A DNA stretch of 64,000 bases from Aspergillus flavus (taxonomy: Eukaryota > Ascomycota > Eurotiomycetes > Eurotiales > Aspergillaceae): NCBI RefSeq assembly GCF_009017415.1, contig NC_092408.1, positions 868,001 through 932,000 of the forward strand, written 5' to 3'. The position numbers and the translations under genes are program-made. The notes under the pieces were generated by a model, which was not told the origin of the DNA, did no database searches, and saw only the letters and a program-made list of their open reading frames with translations. Every line of letters starts with the position of its first letter. The stretch's first letter is position 1. Shown in pieces: positions 12,013 through 22,567 of the stretch.

Positions 12013-13200
12013 CTACTGCCGATTGTGGTAGGCTTTCATTTTTATTTCCATTTTTCTTTCATTTCTTTTTCTCCTTTTTTTCCCCAAATCGTGTAGTGCT
12101 GGAACTGGGATGCATGTCCGCCTGTCCGCATACCCCAAGCGCCTTGGACGCTTGTTGTCGATATTTATTTCTCGGCCTTGCTGCGACGCGCGAGAAACCA
12201 AGCCAAAGGCAGCGGGCAAAGCTGCTCTGGCCACACCATCAAGAACGCTGCCTGCAATAGCCCCTGTATTGGCGCTGGATGATGGTGGATATGAATTCGA
12301 TGAGTGGGATGGCGTAGGATATACGGTATATGTAGTTGACACACTCAAGGTAGTTGAAACAGGTGAGAAAAATGATAGAGTGGCCGAAGATGTAGGGGTT
12401 GATGAAGCTGAACGCCTCTTGGCGGCCAAAACGAATGCAAAATAGAGTAAGGTTGTGTATAATCAACATACCTGTTCCAGATCTCATCACCGTTAGAGTA
12501 CTCAACCAATCCACCGAGGGCATAATCAGACAATCCACAGCCGACATATCCATCTGTCTCGTTGTGCGCTGTTGATCAGAAGTTCGCGTGGAAGAGGTTC
12601 CAGGAGCCGTTCGCACACTGCTCTAGGACCTTTCCAGCGTGAAACTTCTAGCAGATGCTTGTAATCTCCCCTCCCGGGAAGTATGGCTCGTAGGGCAACT
12701 GTCAAGAGATCATTGCCGGTTTTGCCACAGTCCGTTTCATACTCCACGCGGCACCTTTCCCGCCAAAGAGCATAGCCTTCAGACATTTTATGTAGAAATC
12801 ATACCGGGCGGAAGCGTTAGTAGGTCATTAAGTGTGTTGTATGCGGAGGTGCCACCTCAACCCGCGAACATAGGGCAAGGGGCAGCCGAGGTCCTAGTGC
12901 CCATGCACGCCGTTTGTGAGGAAGGAGCGGAATGATATGAAAGTGGGGCTTGTTAGGTGAGACTCGGATCTAGCGCTATGACTTACCTGGGTTGAGGACC
13001 AGGGAAGGGCATAGGGTTTTCATTTTCTAAATGAATCAGTCGCTACATTAGCCGCTCGGCACCAGCGCGTCAGGGCTTACAATGCGGATAGAGCAGTCTA
13101 TGCCATTTCCAGCTTTAGGGCTGTCTCGCTTCTCGACAGGGTCGTATTCAACAGGGATCAGAACCTGGCTTGGGCAGGCGTTTCACAAGTCGGTCGAGGA
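12013..13200 (-). pseudogene. Broken gene for a mucin-like single-pass surface protein
   Basis: Read on the minus strand, about 12640-12475 encodes CANGSWNLF..NETDGYVGCGL, typical of small Cys-rich fungal surface proteins. A donor GTATGT near 12474 leads to a Ser/Thr/Pro-rich exon (12420-12250) ending in NTGAIAGSVLDG. That resembles the NTGAIAGG-type start of the membrane helix in such proteins, but the helix itself is degenerate. At least two in-frame stops interrupt the Cys-rich exon: TAG near 12648 and TGA near 12573. Further upstream, plausible splice sites at about 13077, 13025 and 12987 suggest additional exons reaching about 13200. The family assignment is tentative; the broken state is clearer. 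Confidence 0.45.
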
Positions 13201-13442
13201 GCCACTGGGTTGATCCCAGGGCCCACAGGCCTCCCCAGCACCAACACCGACTCGTAAGGCTAACCGATAGTAGGCTAAGCTAGTCAATCTATAGTAGCCC
13301 GGCTAAAGGTCCCACGATCCGGCCATGGGGTACAAATATCGCAGGGGCGCATTTTTCATGACGACTAACCAGAGAATGTGTGACTTCTTCATGTCCCTTC
13401 CTTCATTTCTCTTATGATTCGGAGGGCCCATCGCCCGTCAAA

Positions 13443-14558
13443 ATGTCAAGGCCTTCGCGTTGGAGGTCTTTATCGCGAGTGGGAAAATGTGTAGTGCTCG
13501 TTGCTGGTACGGCATTAGCCTTTGCCTTGATTCAGGGGATAGCATTAGTGTCTCAGCCGATTAGTGTTCGTGTCAATACGCCGTCTATAAACCAGAACAG
13601 TCCACAAAGTCCTTTCAGCGTCACTCCGGCTGGCACTACCTCGCCAATCGTCACAGAGTCGACAAAGCCCTCCCCAAAGTCGAAATACGCCTTTGCAACA
13701 ATCATAACTGGAGAAGGAGACACCGAGACGGAAGTCAAGGATGCCTATTTTACCGCAACACGACTGCTCACTTACCAACTTCTTTACAGCCCCCAAACAA
13801 AGTCGCGCTCTGGTAATATTCCTTTCCTTGTTCTAGTTACGAAGGATATACCGCAGGGGCAACGGGACATACTTGCAATGGAGGGTGCGACGGTCATCCC
13901 AGCCGAGACCCTTGAAAGAGAATGGATCCACCCGAAATGGAGTCGCTGGGTCGATGTTCTTGCCAAGTTGAACTTATGGAGGCTTACTGAATTCGAGAAG
14001 ATCGCGTTTATGGATGCCGATAGTATTATCCTTCACCCTCTGGACGATATCTTCAACGATCCCACCACCGATATCCAGCAAACCGTACCCCCTCGAGAAG
14101 GCGTGGATGGTAGTATGAACAGCACCGTTTCTCTGCCTGAAACATATCTCCTCTCCGGTATCCACGATCGGTGGGTAGAGATGGCACTACCTCCAGTCCC
14201 CGGGAAAGAGTTCTATGTCGCAAACAATTACATGAACGCAGGCTTTTTCGTCTGTTCGCCGTCTAAGCTACTCTTTGACTACTATGTTTCCCTTCTCGAT
14301 ACACCGGACCGATTCGATGCATCGTACCCTGAACAGAATCTTTTGAACTTTGCTCATAAAACAGATGGCCGGATGCCCTGGCGGGAGTTGGGACCCGGTT
14401 GGAATCATAAGCCGATAGCTGTTAGTAAGGCTGATCTGGATAACTTCAAATCCCTTCATCAAAAATGGTGGCGCCCAATCGCTGACAAAGATGCCGCTGA
14501 GTATATTCTCAATGTAGTGCAAGAGATGGAAGGCTTTTTCCAACACTGGGCAATATAA
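13443..14558 (+). CDS. Family 8 glycosyltransferase, type II membrane protein
   Basis: A single exon encodes 371 residues from the ATG at 13443; the frame stays open upstream but has no earlier ATG. A short basic cytoplasmic tail is followed by one hydrophobic anchor (about residues 15-37) and a Ser/Thr/Pro-rich stem. The catalytic domain starts near residue 80. It has the GT8 order: AFATIITG, then an FMDADS metal-binding DxD (D191, D193), then NYMNAGFFV, PEQNLLN and GPGWNHKP. Glycogenin-like and galactinol-synthase-like GT8 enzymes share this plan. The N-terminal anchor argues for a Golgi enzyme that transfers a sugar from a nucleotide donor onto a glycan. The acceptor cannot be predicted from sequence. 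Confidence 0.85.
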   Translation: MSRPSRWRSLSRVGKCVVLVAGTALAFALIQGIALVSQPISVRVNTPSINQNSPQSPFSVTPAGTTSPIVTESTKPSPKSKYAFATIITGEGDTETEVKDAYFTATRLLTYQLLYSPQTKSRSGNIPFLVLVTKDIPQGQRDILAMEGATVIPAETLEREWIHPKWSRWVDVLAKLNLWRLTEFEKIAFMDADSIILHPLDDIFNDPTTDIQQTVPPREGVDGSMNSTVSLPETYLLSGIHDRWVEMALPPVPGKEFYVANNYMNAGFFVCSPSKLLFDYYVSLLDTPDRFDASYPEQNLLNFAHKTDGRMPWRELGPGWNHKPIAVSKADLDNFKSLHQKWWRPIADKDAAEYILNVVQEMEGFFQHWAI

Positions 14559-16675
14559 TGATTTGATGTACTTCTAGAAGCATTGGATTTATTATGTTAT
14601 ATAGAAATTGTTTGTCTTGGTACTGTTAAAAAGATTCCTATAGATCAAAACATATGTACTGGGCGGTTGACTCCGAAGTCTCCAACCTGACCAAGGTGAA
14701 TCCGGAACAGAAATCCCTCGCGTAGCTGAACACACGACACAAGCCGCAGGGGTATATATTGAGTCTCTTATTATTTACTCATTTGCAAGGGTGCATCGTG
14801 CTAGTTGGCGCCGGCCCCCACGGCCCGTCTCTGAACTAATTTCTACAGCGGTCCACTTAGCCCAGTCACCCGAGGGAGGGTGAGCTCAGTGGCAGCAGAA
14901 AGGAAAGACCCATTGGGACTGACAATCTTAGTAAGAATGGGTCGAGTTCTCGGCAAGACGTCACTATTCCCGTAGCAGTGTTGACTGTATACTACGGAGA
15001 TGGAGGGGGACAACCGTGATATTGTGGTATCTCGGCTGCCTATTTCATTTTTGATAACGCTAATCCTATAGTGGTAGGAGACATACTTATGAAGCCAGGG
15101 TATCTGAGTTTCAGTTTCGTGGTCAATTAGACCCCCGTCCAAGTCGGTCTAATGCAGGTCTAATCTGATCCGTCGTTGCCGCAGTTATTGTACAGGAAGC
15201 TAAGCACGTAGTAAGACACCCATTACGTTTAGTTGGCGCAATGTAACCCTACCATGCTATAACAGTACTCTATATGTTGATCCCAATCTTCACCCCAACA
15301 AGGATTTAAATTGGCGGAGGACATACTCTAGTTGGTGTGTGGACATAGGCTAGTATAGGGCTAAGACCCTCCGCCATCGTTCGCCTTTGTCTAAGTGGGT
15401 ACATGCTAGGATAAACCCTGCATTAAGTAAAACAGTTAGTGTCGATCAGCCAGCGCCACGTTGGATGGGGAATTCAAAAAGAGTCCAGCAAAGATTGAGA
15501 CCCTAATTCTGATCATATGATGTAGTTAGGGGACAGTAACATATGGGCTGGGTCCAAGGTGACATCTTATGTTCACGATCGGTGTCTACAGTATTTTATT
15601 TTAGCTGCCTATAACACCGAACAGAATGCTGGCAAATATCGCTGTTTCTAGAATACAATGATAGTTCATTATTGCCCCGTAGTCCAGCGGATGCAATTTC
15701 CCATTTCTGCCATGCCGTCTTGTATCTGCCTTTCGGGCCAGTACACGGCAGGCTGACCTTATCCGCAAGAACACCCCAATTCACTCACGATCGAGACTAC
15801 TTCCATAAGAGCCGCGCGGACACTATCCTTGCCCTCCTCCCCGTGTCGTTTTTTTGTTATTGTGGCTTTAAGCTTTGGCATCTTGAATGTGGCCCACTCA
15901 ATCGGCTAACGGCTATTGACACCAACGATCCATTTCATCGTTGAGTGGGGCAGTGACTTCAAAGAACTAGAGAGAGGAGCTTATGGTTCATTGTGCCATC
16001 AGAGCAGTATATAAAGATATGAATACATTGCCATACCATGTTTCATGTCTGAATCTAGCCTCCTGTAAGGACTTGATCATTGAGATTTTGAGGCCGTGGG
16101 AGGTACCATTCTATAAGAACCGCACAGTGATCCATTCGAACCTGAGGGCTTGCCGCTTGACTACTCTAAGAGCAGCCGACTGCTAAAATGAGAAAAAGAT
16201 TAAAAGAAACAAAAGGAAAAGCAAAAAAAGCAGTAGAGCAGTAGAGCAGAGAAAAGGAGCGACTGGGAAAAGGAATGTTCAGTATTTCGCAGGATCGAGA
16301 AGATGGAGTTCGTAATCTTACAACACCAGTTTCCGTTTTAGGTGAAAGCATCAAACGGGGATAGAAACACCAGGAATAGAAATCTACCGCTCATCGGCAG
16401 CCACACGAATCCATTTCAGCCTCTAAGCCCTTAGATGTCTTGATGCCCGGGCAAGAAACAACACCAAGCGGTCCGAGATGTCTCAGTTGAGAACTTGAGA
16501 CCTGGGACGGATGGCATAGAAGGCCGTACCGCTCCTTTGCTCTAGTTTGCTCAATCGTCCCATCCGCAATTAACTGTATCTGTTCTACACTGTCCGTGGG
16601 CCATTTATTTATCTCTTCCGACTTACTTCTACAGAGCCGATCAGGCGTCATTGCTTTCTACTCAAAGTGCCGGCC
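14559..16675. other. Intergenic region, nothing recognised
   Basis: Two kilobases without a convincing frame on either strand. Short open frames (for example 15672-15944 and 16391-16651) lack similarity, splice context and codon bias. A GTTCGAAT-like string near 16134 was checked for a tRNA and did not fold. Confidence 0.4.
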
Positions 16676-16894
16676 ATGAAATCTGTCATAGCGCTCCTCG
16701 GATTGACTGCTGTGGCCGATGCACACGTTGCGGCCTGGGCCAAGAGCATATATTGTATTGGTGGAACGTCTGGCAATGACGATCAAAACACCAAAACAGC
16801 GGTTGACCCACTGTACACTAGCGCGCTCAGATTGGTGCTTTCTAACCTGAAAGTGTCTCTAGAAAGATATATGTTGTTGACGCTGCCTAGTTAG
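16676..16894 (+). pseudogene. Truncated secreted protein, DUF7492-like N-terminus
   Basis: From the ATG at 16676 a clean signal peptide (MKSVIALLGLTAVADA) is followed by HVAAWAKSIYCIGGTSGND and ..AVDPLY. This matches how DUF7492-type fungal secreted proteins begin, with a histidine at the predicted mature N-terminus as in copper oxygenases. After residue about 46 the sequence stops resembling the family and ends at 16894, whereas family members run several hundred residues. No donor site restores the frame. I read it as the 5' stub of a deleted or rearranged gene. The family name is from memory and moderately sure. Confidence 0.55.
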
Positions 16895-17279
16895 GCCTAG
16901 CGCTGTTGTTCTTCCTCAGCGATATCTTCATCCCACAGTCATGTTGGTAGATTCAAGCAACTCAAGCAATCTAACAGTAATTCAACCAATTTTCCCCCTT
17001 CCAACATATGTGAACCCGGAAAATTAACCGGGTTGGGAGGGTATATATCAATTTCGCCTTGAAGTATCTGTTCTTTTGATCAGGGCTAGGACCATATCAT
17101 CCTTATTGGTAACTACATTGGCCAGGAAAACCAAGGGTTTAGTTCCCCAGTTAAACAGATCCCTGCTGTGCTAGTTTGATGCTACATTATGCCTTATAGT
17201 CAATATTAAACTGGCAATTTTCAACACTATAAGCCCATCATTCTTTAGTATAGCACATTTATGTTTAAACGGCTTTGCC

Positions 17280-18336
17280 TTAGAGAGCCCTCCGCGTCGA
17301 CTCCCACTCTTCGATCCCCATAACACCCACCTTAAGGAAAGAGTTATCTTTGTCAATTCGCATCCTTAGCGGGCCCTCGCGTAGTTCAGTCACATCCCAC
17401 TTAGCCCATACGAACCTCCCATGTAGGAACTTTGCCTCCGGCGATGCAGCCCACACAGCAAACTGGCCAGGTAAATCCTCTGCGTTGATATCAGAAATCT
17501 CCATGTCCATCCTGCTCGAATGCAAGGTAGTGCATGTAACTTACCATCGTCCCATCGCGGGTCATCCCTTTTGAAACCCGCCTGTTCTGCCAGTTCTGTG
17601 AAAACACCCCCAGGATGGTAACTGACTATCTGCAGCTTATCCGCAGACACATCCTTGGCGATCTGTTGTAGCAGCATTGTCCCGGCGCTCTTGGTGGCGC
17701 CATAGCTGGGATACTGGCCAGTGAGTTGAGTCTCATGTATCGCCAAGGAAGTCAAGTTGATAAGCGCCTATCAGCCTTCCGTCAGCACCTATAAATCCGG
17801 TTTCCGTGGAGGTACTGCTCTGTGCTCACCTTTTGGCGATCTTCAGCCCCTGGCTGCTTGTACAACCGCTCCGTAAAATCGAGGTGCGCCCGCACATTCA
17901 TTACGTACTCTTCCCACACAGCCTCCTTCCCCAGGTCGAGAATCGGCTGCGCTGAGAGCTTGGCAGCGTTAAGGACCACGACATCTACCAAGATTCCTTC
18001 TTTCGCCAAGTCTTTCCACAGTGTATTGACAGATCCCAGGTCGGCCACGTCGCATCTGCGTCCTATAGCCTGGGTTGAGGGAAACTCAGATCCAAGGAGC
18101 TTTGCGGCAGATGAAACCATATCGTTGCGCCGTCCAACGATGATAAGCCTTTCTGCACCAGCCTTGGCGAATGCTCGCGCGATAGCGTAACCGATACCCG
18201 TGTGGCCACCCGTGATAAGCACTGCCCTTCCCGCCTGAGAAAGCTCAGGTCGGGATGGCGAGATGGTAGGATATGGGGCATTGTGAATGGTCTGCGTGAA
18301 CGCAAATCCTGGTGGCAAGCTGAGAGTAGAGGACAT
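17280..18336 (-). CDS. Short-chain dehydrogenase/reductase (three exons)
   Basis: Exons run 18336-17830, 17767-17545 and 17479-17280, with introns of 62 and 65 bp, giving 309 residues. Start is the ATG at 18336; a longer upstream reading has no support. The Rossmann motif TGGHTGIG is at 42-49. An NAAK stretch stands where the family usually has NNAG. NLTS precedes the catalytic YGATK (Y191, K195), and a YHPGG loop follows. The C-terminal FAVWAASPEAKFLHGRFVWAKWDV block is typical of fungal orphan SDRs that use NAD(P)H. The substrate is unknown. It is transcribed away from the C6 regulator at 18853, so the two share a 500-bp intergenic region and could be co-regulated; that is inference. Confidence 0.85.
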
Positions 18337-18472
18337 GGCTATTGGACAAGTGAAGTTAAGAACAGTGCGCGGAAACTCTGAAGTCTGGAAGAAATTGGAA
18401 TGTACGAGAAGGATAGTCCCAATATACGTGCGTAAATAAACAGTGCTCTTCTCTACACACAAAAAGAAAGGA

Positions 18473-18485
18473 GGGGGGGGGGGGG
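18473..18485. repeat. Homopolymeric G tract (13 bases)
   Basis: A run of 13 G on the + strand lies 137-149 bases upstream of the SDR start codon, so the transcript leader would carry C13 if transcription begins farther upstream. Such a tract is prone to length variation and sequencing error. Confidence 0.8.
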
Positions 18486-18683
18486 TGGGAAGCAGCCTTA
18501 ATTTATGTGATTTCCCACCCTGTCCCATAGAGATTCATACAGCCAACACAATGGTACAATAGTTTTGATTTTCGGGACAGCAGGACCCATAGACGAACAG
18601 TCAAGCCAGATGCTACTTAGTTTGTCTCAGGGTCCGGCCCATATCGTCAAAAGTCACTCCGACCTCAATATTAGTAAACCGGA

Positions 18684-18720
18684 GCTATTTCACGAGTGAC
18701 CTACTTGATTGGGACAAGTG
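18684..18720 (+). repeat. Dispersed repeat, copy A
   Basis: This roughly 36-base unit begins GCTATTTCACGAGT and ends near GGGACAAGT. It lies about 135-170 bases upstream of the C6 regulator's start codon. Related copies occur at 20831 and 21020. Confidence 0.6.
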
Positions 18721-18852
18721 TGCCTTGGTTTGGATCTAAAAGTAGTGGAGCAGAACGAATCCACAACGTTATTTATAATCAGCCCCACAATGAACACTTA
18801 TGTCGGCCTTCTGGTGCGTCTTTCCGACGATTGCTTCGTCGCACCCTCTATC

Positions 18853-20319
18853 ATGGAACTCCGCAACAGAGGTAGTTTGAGTTGTGAAAACTGCAGAAGG
18901 AGGAGAATCAGAGCAGGTCCTCCCTATTTACAAATTTGGATTCAGTTTCCTTCTCTAACTAAATGCAGTGTAACCAACTTAAACCGAGATGTTCTCAGTG
19001 TGCACGCGCCGGTCTACCCTGCTCAGGTTACAGGAACCAGTTGGATATTCTGTTTCGTGATCAAACAGATGCTATAACTCAAAAGTTTCATAACTCTACC
19101 AGTACTTCACATGTAATTTCACTGCCCCGGAACCCGTCATGGCCGGTGGAGGATATTGCAGGCAAGTATTTCTTCGATAATTTTAGCATCACGGAGAGCT
19201 TTCGCATGTGTGTCAATGATCCATCAATGCCGCACTCTTTGCCAGCTACTTTCAGCTTTACGTCTGTTGGGCTAGCTGCCTTGGCCATCATACATAAGGA
19301 CACCCACATGATGGTTCTAGCTAGACGTCAATATTCGTCCGCGTTAAACCTCCTCGCTAGGGCTATCGAGGAGTCCAAAGAATCTGTTAATGGGGCATTG
19401 ATCGCTGCCAGCTTTAATCTGTCTGTATTCGAGGTATTACATGTCTTATCGCTTAGAGTGTTCTATCGCTATATGTTGACATGAACGTAGCTGATAGCTT
19501 GTGACGCTCCTTCAACCGCCCACCTATGGGTAAAACACATAAAAGGAACGATAGTGCTCCTAAACTTGCTAAAGCTTCCTCTAGGCGGGATGGTTAACGA
19601 GATGGAGGGCCTGTTACACATCGGCTATACTGCAGTAGGTCCATATATCGCAGATTATCTGACCCAGTGATGTCTGACATTTTCTCCCTGCATAGGCGCT
19701 CGCCTACTTAATTAGTGAGCAGGCGGTTCCAACATTCATACTCGGTTTAATGCAATCCTGCAAGGCGTTTGCTGTGGGGACTTCACTTCTACCTATAATA
19801 GAGCTATTTGATATACTTAATAGCTTGATTGAACTTTACATAAGAATGAAGCATAGGGATGGACAGGGCTATGTTCAGTTTATAGCTACAGCTATTCAGC
19901 TTGATCAAAGCCTGCTTGCGTGGGCCAACAACCTTTCTCCAGCTTTCACCTTCGATGCTACTGTTGGAGGCTCTTTCCACCCTTATGTACATGGCTGGCC
20001 TGTGAAAGCCTGGAACTATTATTGGTTTTGTCGGGCACTTGCCAGTAGGATAGTGATCGACAGTCTTGACGTGGTGTTCCCGTCTATTCAAACAACTCAT
20101 GTGAAATTAATCGCTGAGTCGAAGGCGCAGTACAACAAATCATTATCTACACTTAGACAAGCGCCACGAGAAATATCTGCCAGCATTTCGCTTATGTTGG
20201 GGCGTACGGGCCGGCGCTCTCTCGCTTTGTCGTCTGATACATCTTTCTTGATCACTATTTTGCAATCTCTGAGTATGTTGACAGACCAACGTGTATTAAT
20301 CAATGACATCGATCTATAG
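18853..20319 (+). CDS. Zn2Cys6 transcription factor (four exons, first intron GC-AG)
   Basis: Exons are 18853-18912, 18969-19433, 19491-19634 and 19696-20319, about 430 residues. Introns 2 and 3 (57 and 61 bp) have GT-AG ends and keep phase. Joining exon 1 to exon 2 with a GC donor (GCAGGT at 18913) gives a perfect CX2CX6CX6CX2CX6C cluster; the only nearby GT donor gives an immediate stop. RNQLDILFRDQ follows the cluster, a common continuation in this regulator class, then a fungal-specific middle region. The C-terminus may be damaged: from about 20185 another frame reads more like the family tail but carries two TGA codons at expected tryptophans. It is a likely nuclear pathway regulator of unknown target, possibly of the adjacent SDRs. 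It may be a recent pseudogene. Confidence 0.65.
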
Positions 20320-20830
20320 CAGACACATTATCTACATAATTTAGAGTCTACACAATAACGGTTCACGGGCTACATGTAGTAGAACACTGCGCTTGCGATA
20401 TACCAAGCCCCTTAGCACTGTTGAATACATAGTAAAATGCCCCCTCAAGCCTAAATATTTCCAGGTGCATTTCATTTTTCCATACCAATTGGCAATAACA
20501 GAGGTCTAGTAGCTAACATATTTCTACCGAGATGTAGGTTATACTATTGAGGGCGTATAGTCCATTCAGCCAAATCTCGCCTATGATGATTAATATCGTG
20601 TCAAACATCTACCTCCAGTATAGGCAACCACTTGACTTTGGTGGGGAGGTATGGTTCGTGCTAGTGCAATTGGTAAAGTTCTTTGTTCTTGCAATTCCGG
20701 CCGTTTATGTGGGGTGTTACTCGTCCAAGTATCCATAAGATACTTGTTATACCGGTAATTGTAGTGAAGAATATGTTATTTCTCTACAAAGCTCGCTACA
20801 CTTGCTCTAGCATAGAATTAATAAACCTGC
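20320..20830. other. Intergenic region
   Basis: No gene recognised. The first 150 bases include the possible frameshifted tail of the C6 regulator. Confidence 0.35.
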
Positions 20831-20867
20831 GCTATTTCACGAGTAGATTACTTAGTTAGGACTAGTT
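20831..20867 (+). repeat. Dispersed repeat, copy B
   Basis: It begins GCTATTTCACGAGT and ends GGACTAGT. It shares its first 14 bases with copy A exactly. Upstream, both are preceded by a similar ATTARTAAACC context. Confidence 0.6.
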
Positions 20868-21019
20868 AGATGAATCAAACTTTCGATCCTGCAGGAAACG
20901 AGGCCAAGACCCATAGACGCCAGTTACATGGTCTTGTTCCACGGCATGTCGTTGAAATACTAGCCAAGCTTAAAGACCTTCGGATTTCAGGTTGCCGGGG
21001 CTCCGGTATCTTAACTCAC

Positions 21020-21056
21020 GCTATTTCATGAGTATATTACCTATTCAGGACTGATA
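21020..21056 (+). repeat. Dispersed repeat, copy C
   Basis: It begins GCTATTTCATGAGT and ends near GGACTGAT. It is the most diverged copy. It lies about 325-360 bases upstream of the SDR start at 21381. Confidence 0.55.
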
Positions 21057-21380
21057 CTCTCGACTCTCCCGTAGAGAATAAGGTGGAGTTCAAGATAGAT
21101 CAGTTTGGAGACGATCGGACGCGCTAGCTGACAAAGTAGTTTCTTTTCCCTTCCCAGGCCATTAGTTCAGATGATCGCTCCAGGAGGTTCAGTAAACAAA
21201 AAAAGCAGGGCCCTTCGTTGATGCTTATAATCCAGTCCTTTGCACTTAGCCGAGACTATGGACTCCCTTCACAATCGATACACCCACCATCAAAGTGGCA
21301 TCCGTGCAGCTTTTTCCGGTGGGAAACGCCATCTCGGCTCTAAAGTAACATTGCCAATTTGAGTTCAGCAATATTCTTCA

Positions 21381-22567
21381 ATGACGCGATCGTGGGATCC
21401 GCTGAAAGACATTCCCAATCTACGGGGGAAAGTTGCTGTCGTGACAGGGGGCAAGTAAGTCTGTCGAAGTGGACCATACGCTTTCTACATGTATGTGCTA
21501 ACAAAGTAAATCATACAGCAGCGGTATTGGTCTAGCAACGATCAGACTCCTATGCCTGCGTGAAGCGACAGTTTACTTTACCACGCGAACCGAGACCAAG
21601 GCTCACGAGACTTTGGAGTACCTTCGAATCAATTATCCAGACATCAAAAGAGAAAATATCAGGTGGTTACTACTGGATTTATCCGACCTACAGAGTGTGG
21701 TTGCTGCTGTTGAAGAGCTGAAAAGAAAGGAAAACAAGGTGGATATCCTGAGTATGTCACGTTCTGCATCTGAGTACCGTCAGTATCTGACATATCTGCC
21801 TATCTAGTCAATAATGCTGGAGCTGCAACCTCATCGACGGAGCCTCTTGGCCCTGGATGGGAATTCCATATGGCTATAAAGTATGTATACCTCTTGTAGC
21901 AAACGATACGCACACTGACACTTTCAGCTACGTCGGGCCGTTTGTTTTCGTCAACAAAATCTTGCCTCTTTTGAAGAATGCCCTAGGTGCAGAGGATGCC
22001 GATGCCAGGATTATAACCCTCAGCTCCACGGCTCACCGCGACATGCTTCCGCGTAACTTCAAGTTCCAGTTCGGCTCTCCAACCTGTTTGACAAACCCCG
22101 TGCCAGCATATCCCTGGCAATGGCGCTACTTTGGGAAATTCATCTTCGGCTTCGACATGATTCGCTACGCAGTGTCCAAAGCTGCCAATGCCCTGTTTGC
22201 ACAAGAGTTACAACGCCGACTAGACAAGCAGGGTCTCCCGATTACATCCATTGCTGTCCATCCAGGCGAGGTTGCGACTGAGGGTCTTATGTCAAGCAAT
22301 ACCGCCCCTGTCAGAATGGTAGCGCGTCTACTCTTCCTCACAGCGGATGAGGGTGCCGTAACACCTCTGTTTGCGGCGACGGCGGTGGAGGTACGACAAG
22401 ATCCTGAAAGATACAAGGGCAGGTTTCTTGTGCCCATCGGCAGAGTTGAGGCGCCTAACCCAGTTGCCAATGACGACGAACAAGTGAAAGGACTGTGGGG
22501 AACTACAGTGAAAGAGGTGAACAAACATCTCGCTGATAACGGTCTTCCTCCCTTAGAGCCTTGGTAA
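21381..22567 (+). CDS. Short-chain dehydrogenase, retinol-dehydrogenase-like (four exons)
   Basis: Exons 21381-21454, 21519-21751, 21808-21880 and 21928-22567 are separated by introns of 64, 56 and 47 bp, all GT-AG, giving 339 residues. The joins create the expected motifs: TGGNSGIG (22-29) spans intron 1 and INNAGAA (103-109) spans intron 2. The catalytic YAVSK is at Y207/K211 and AVHPGEV follows. The long insert after the active-site serine (LSSTAHRD) and the C-terminal tail match the fungal WW-domain-oxidoreductase/retinol-dehydrogenase-like SDRs, which use NADP(H). The substrate is unknown. It lies on the same strand as the C6 regulator, with repeats B and C between them. Confidence 0.88.

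Noticed and set aside
16130..16200. Possible tRNA on the minus strand (GTTCGAAT string)
   Set aside because: The flanking bases do not form a T stem and no acceptor stem can be paired.
18709..18852. Upstream extension of the C6 regulator frame
   Set aside because: It lies in a different frame from exon 1 and has no similarity; the ATG at 18853 directly precedes the zinc cluster.
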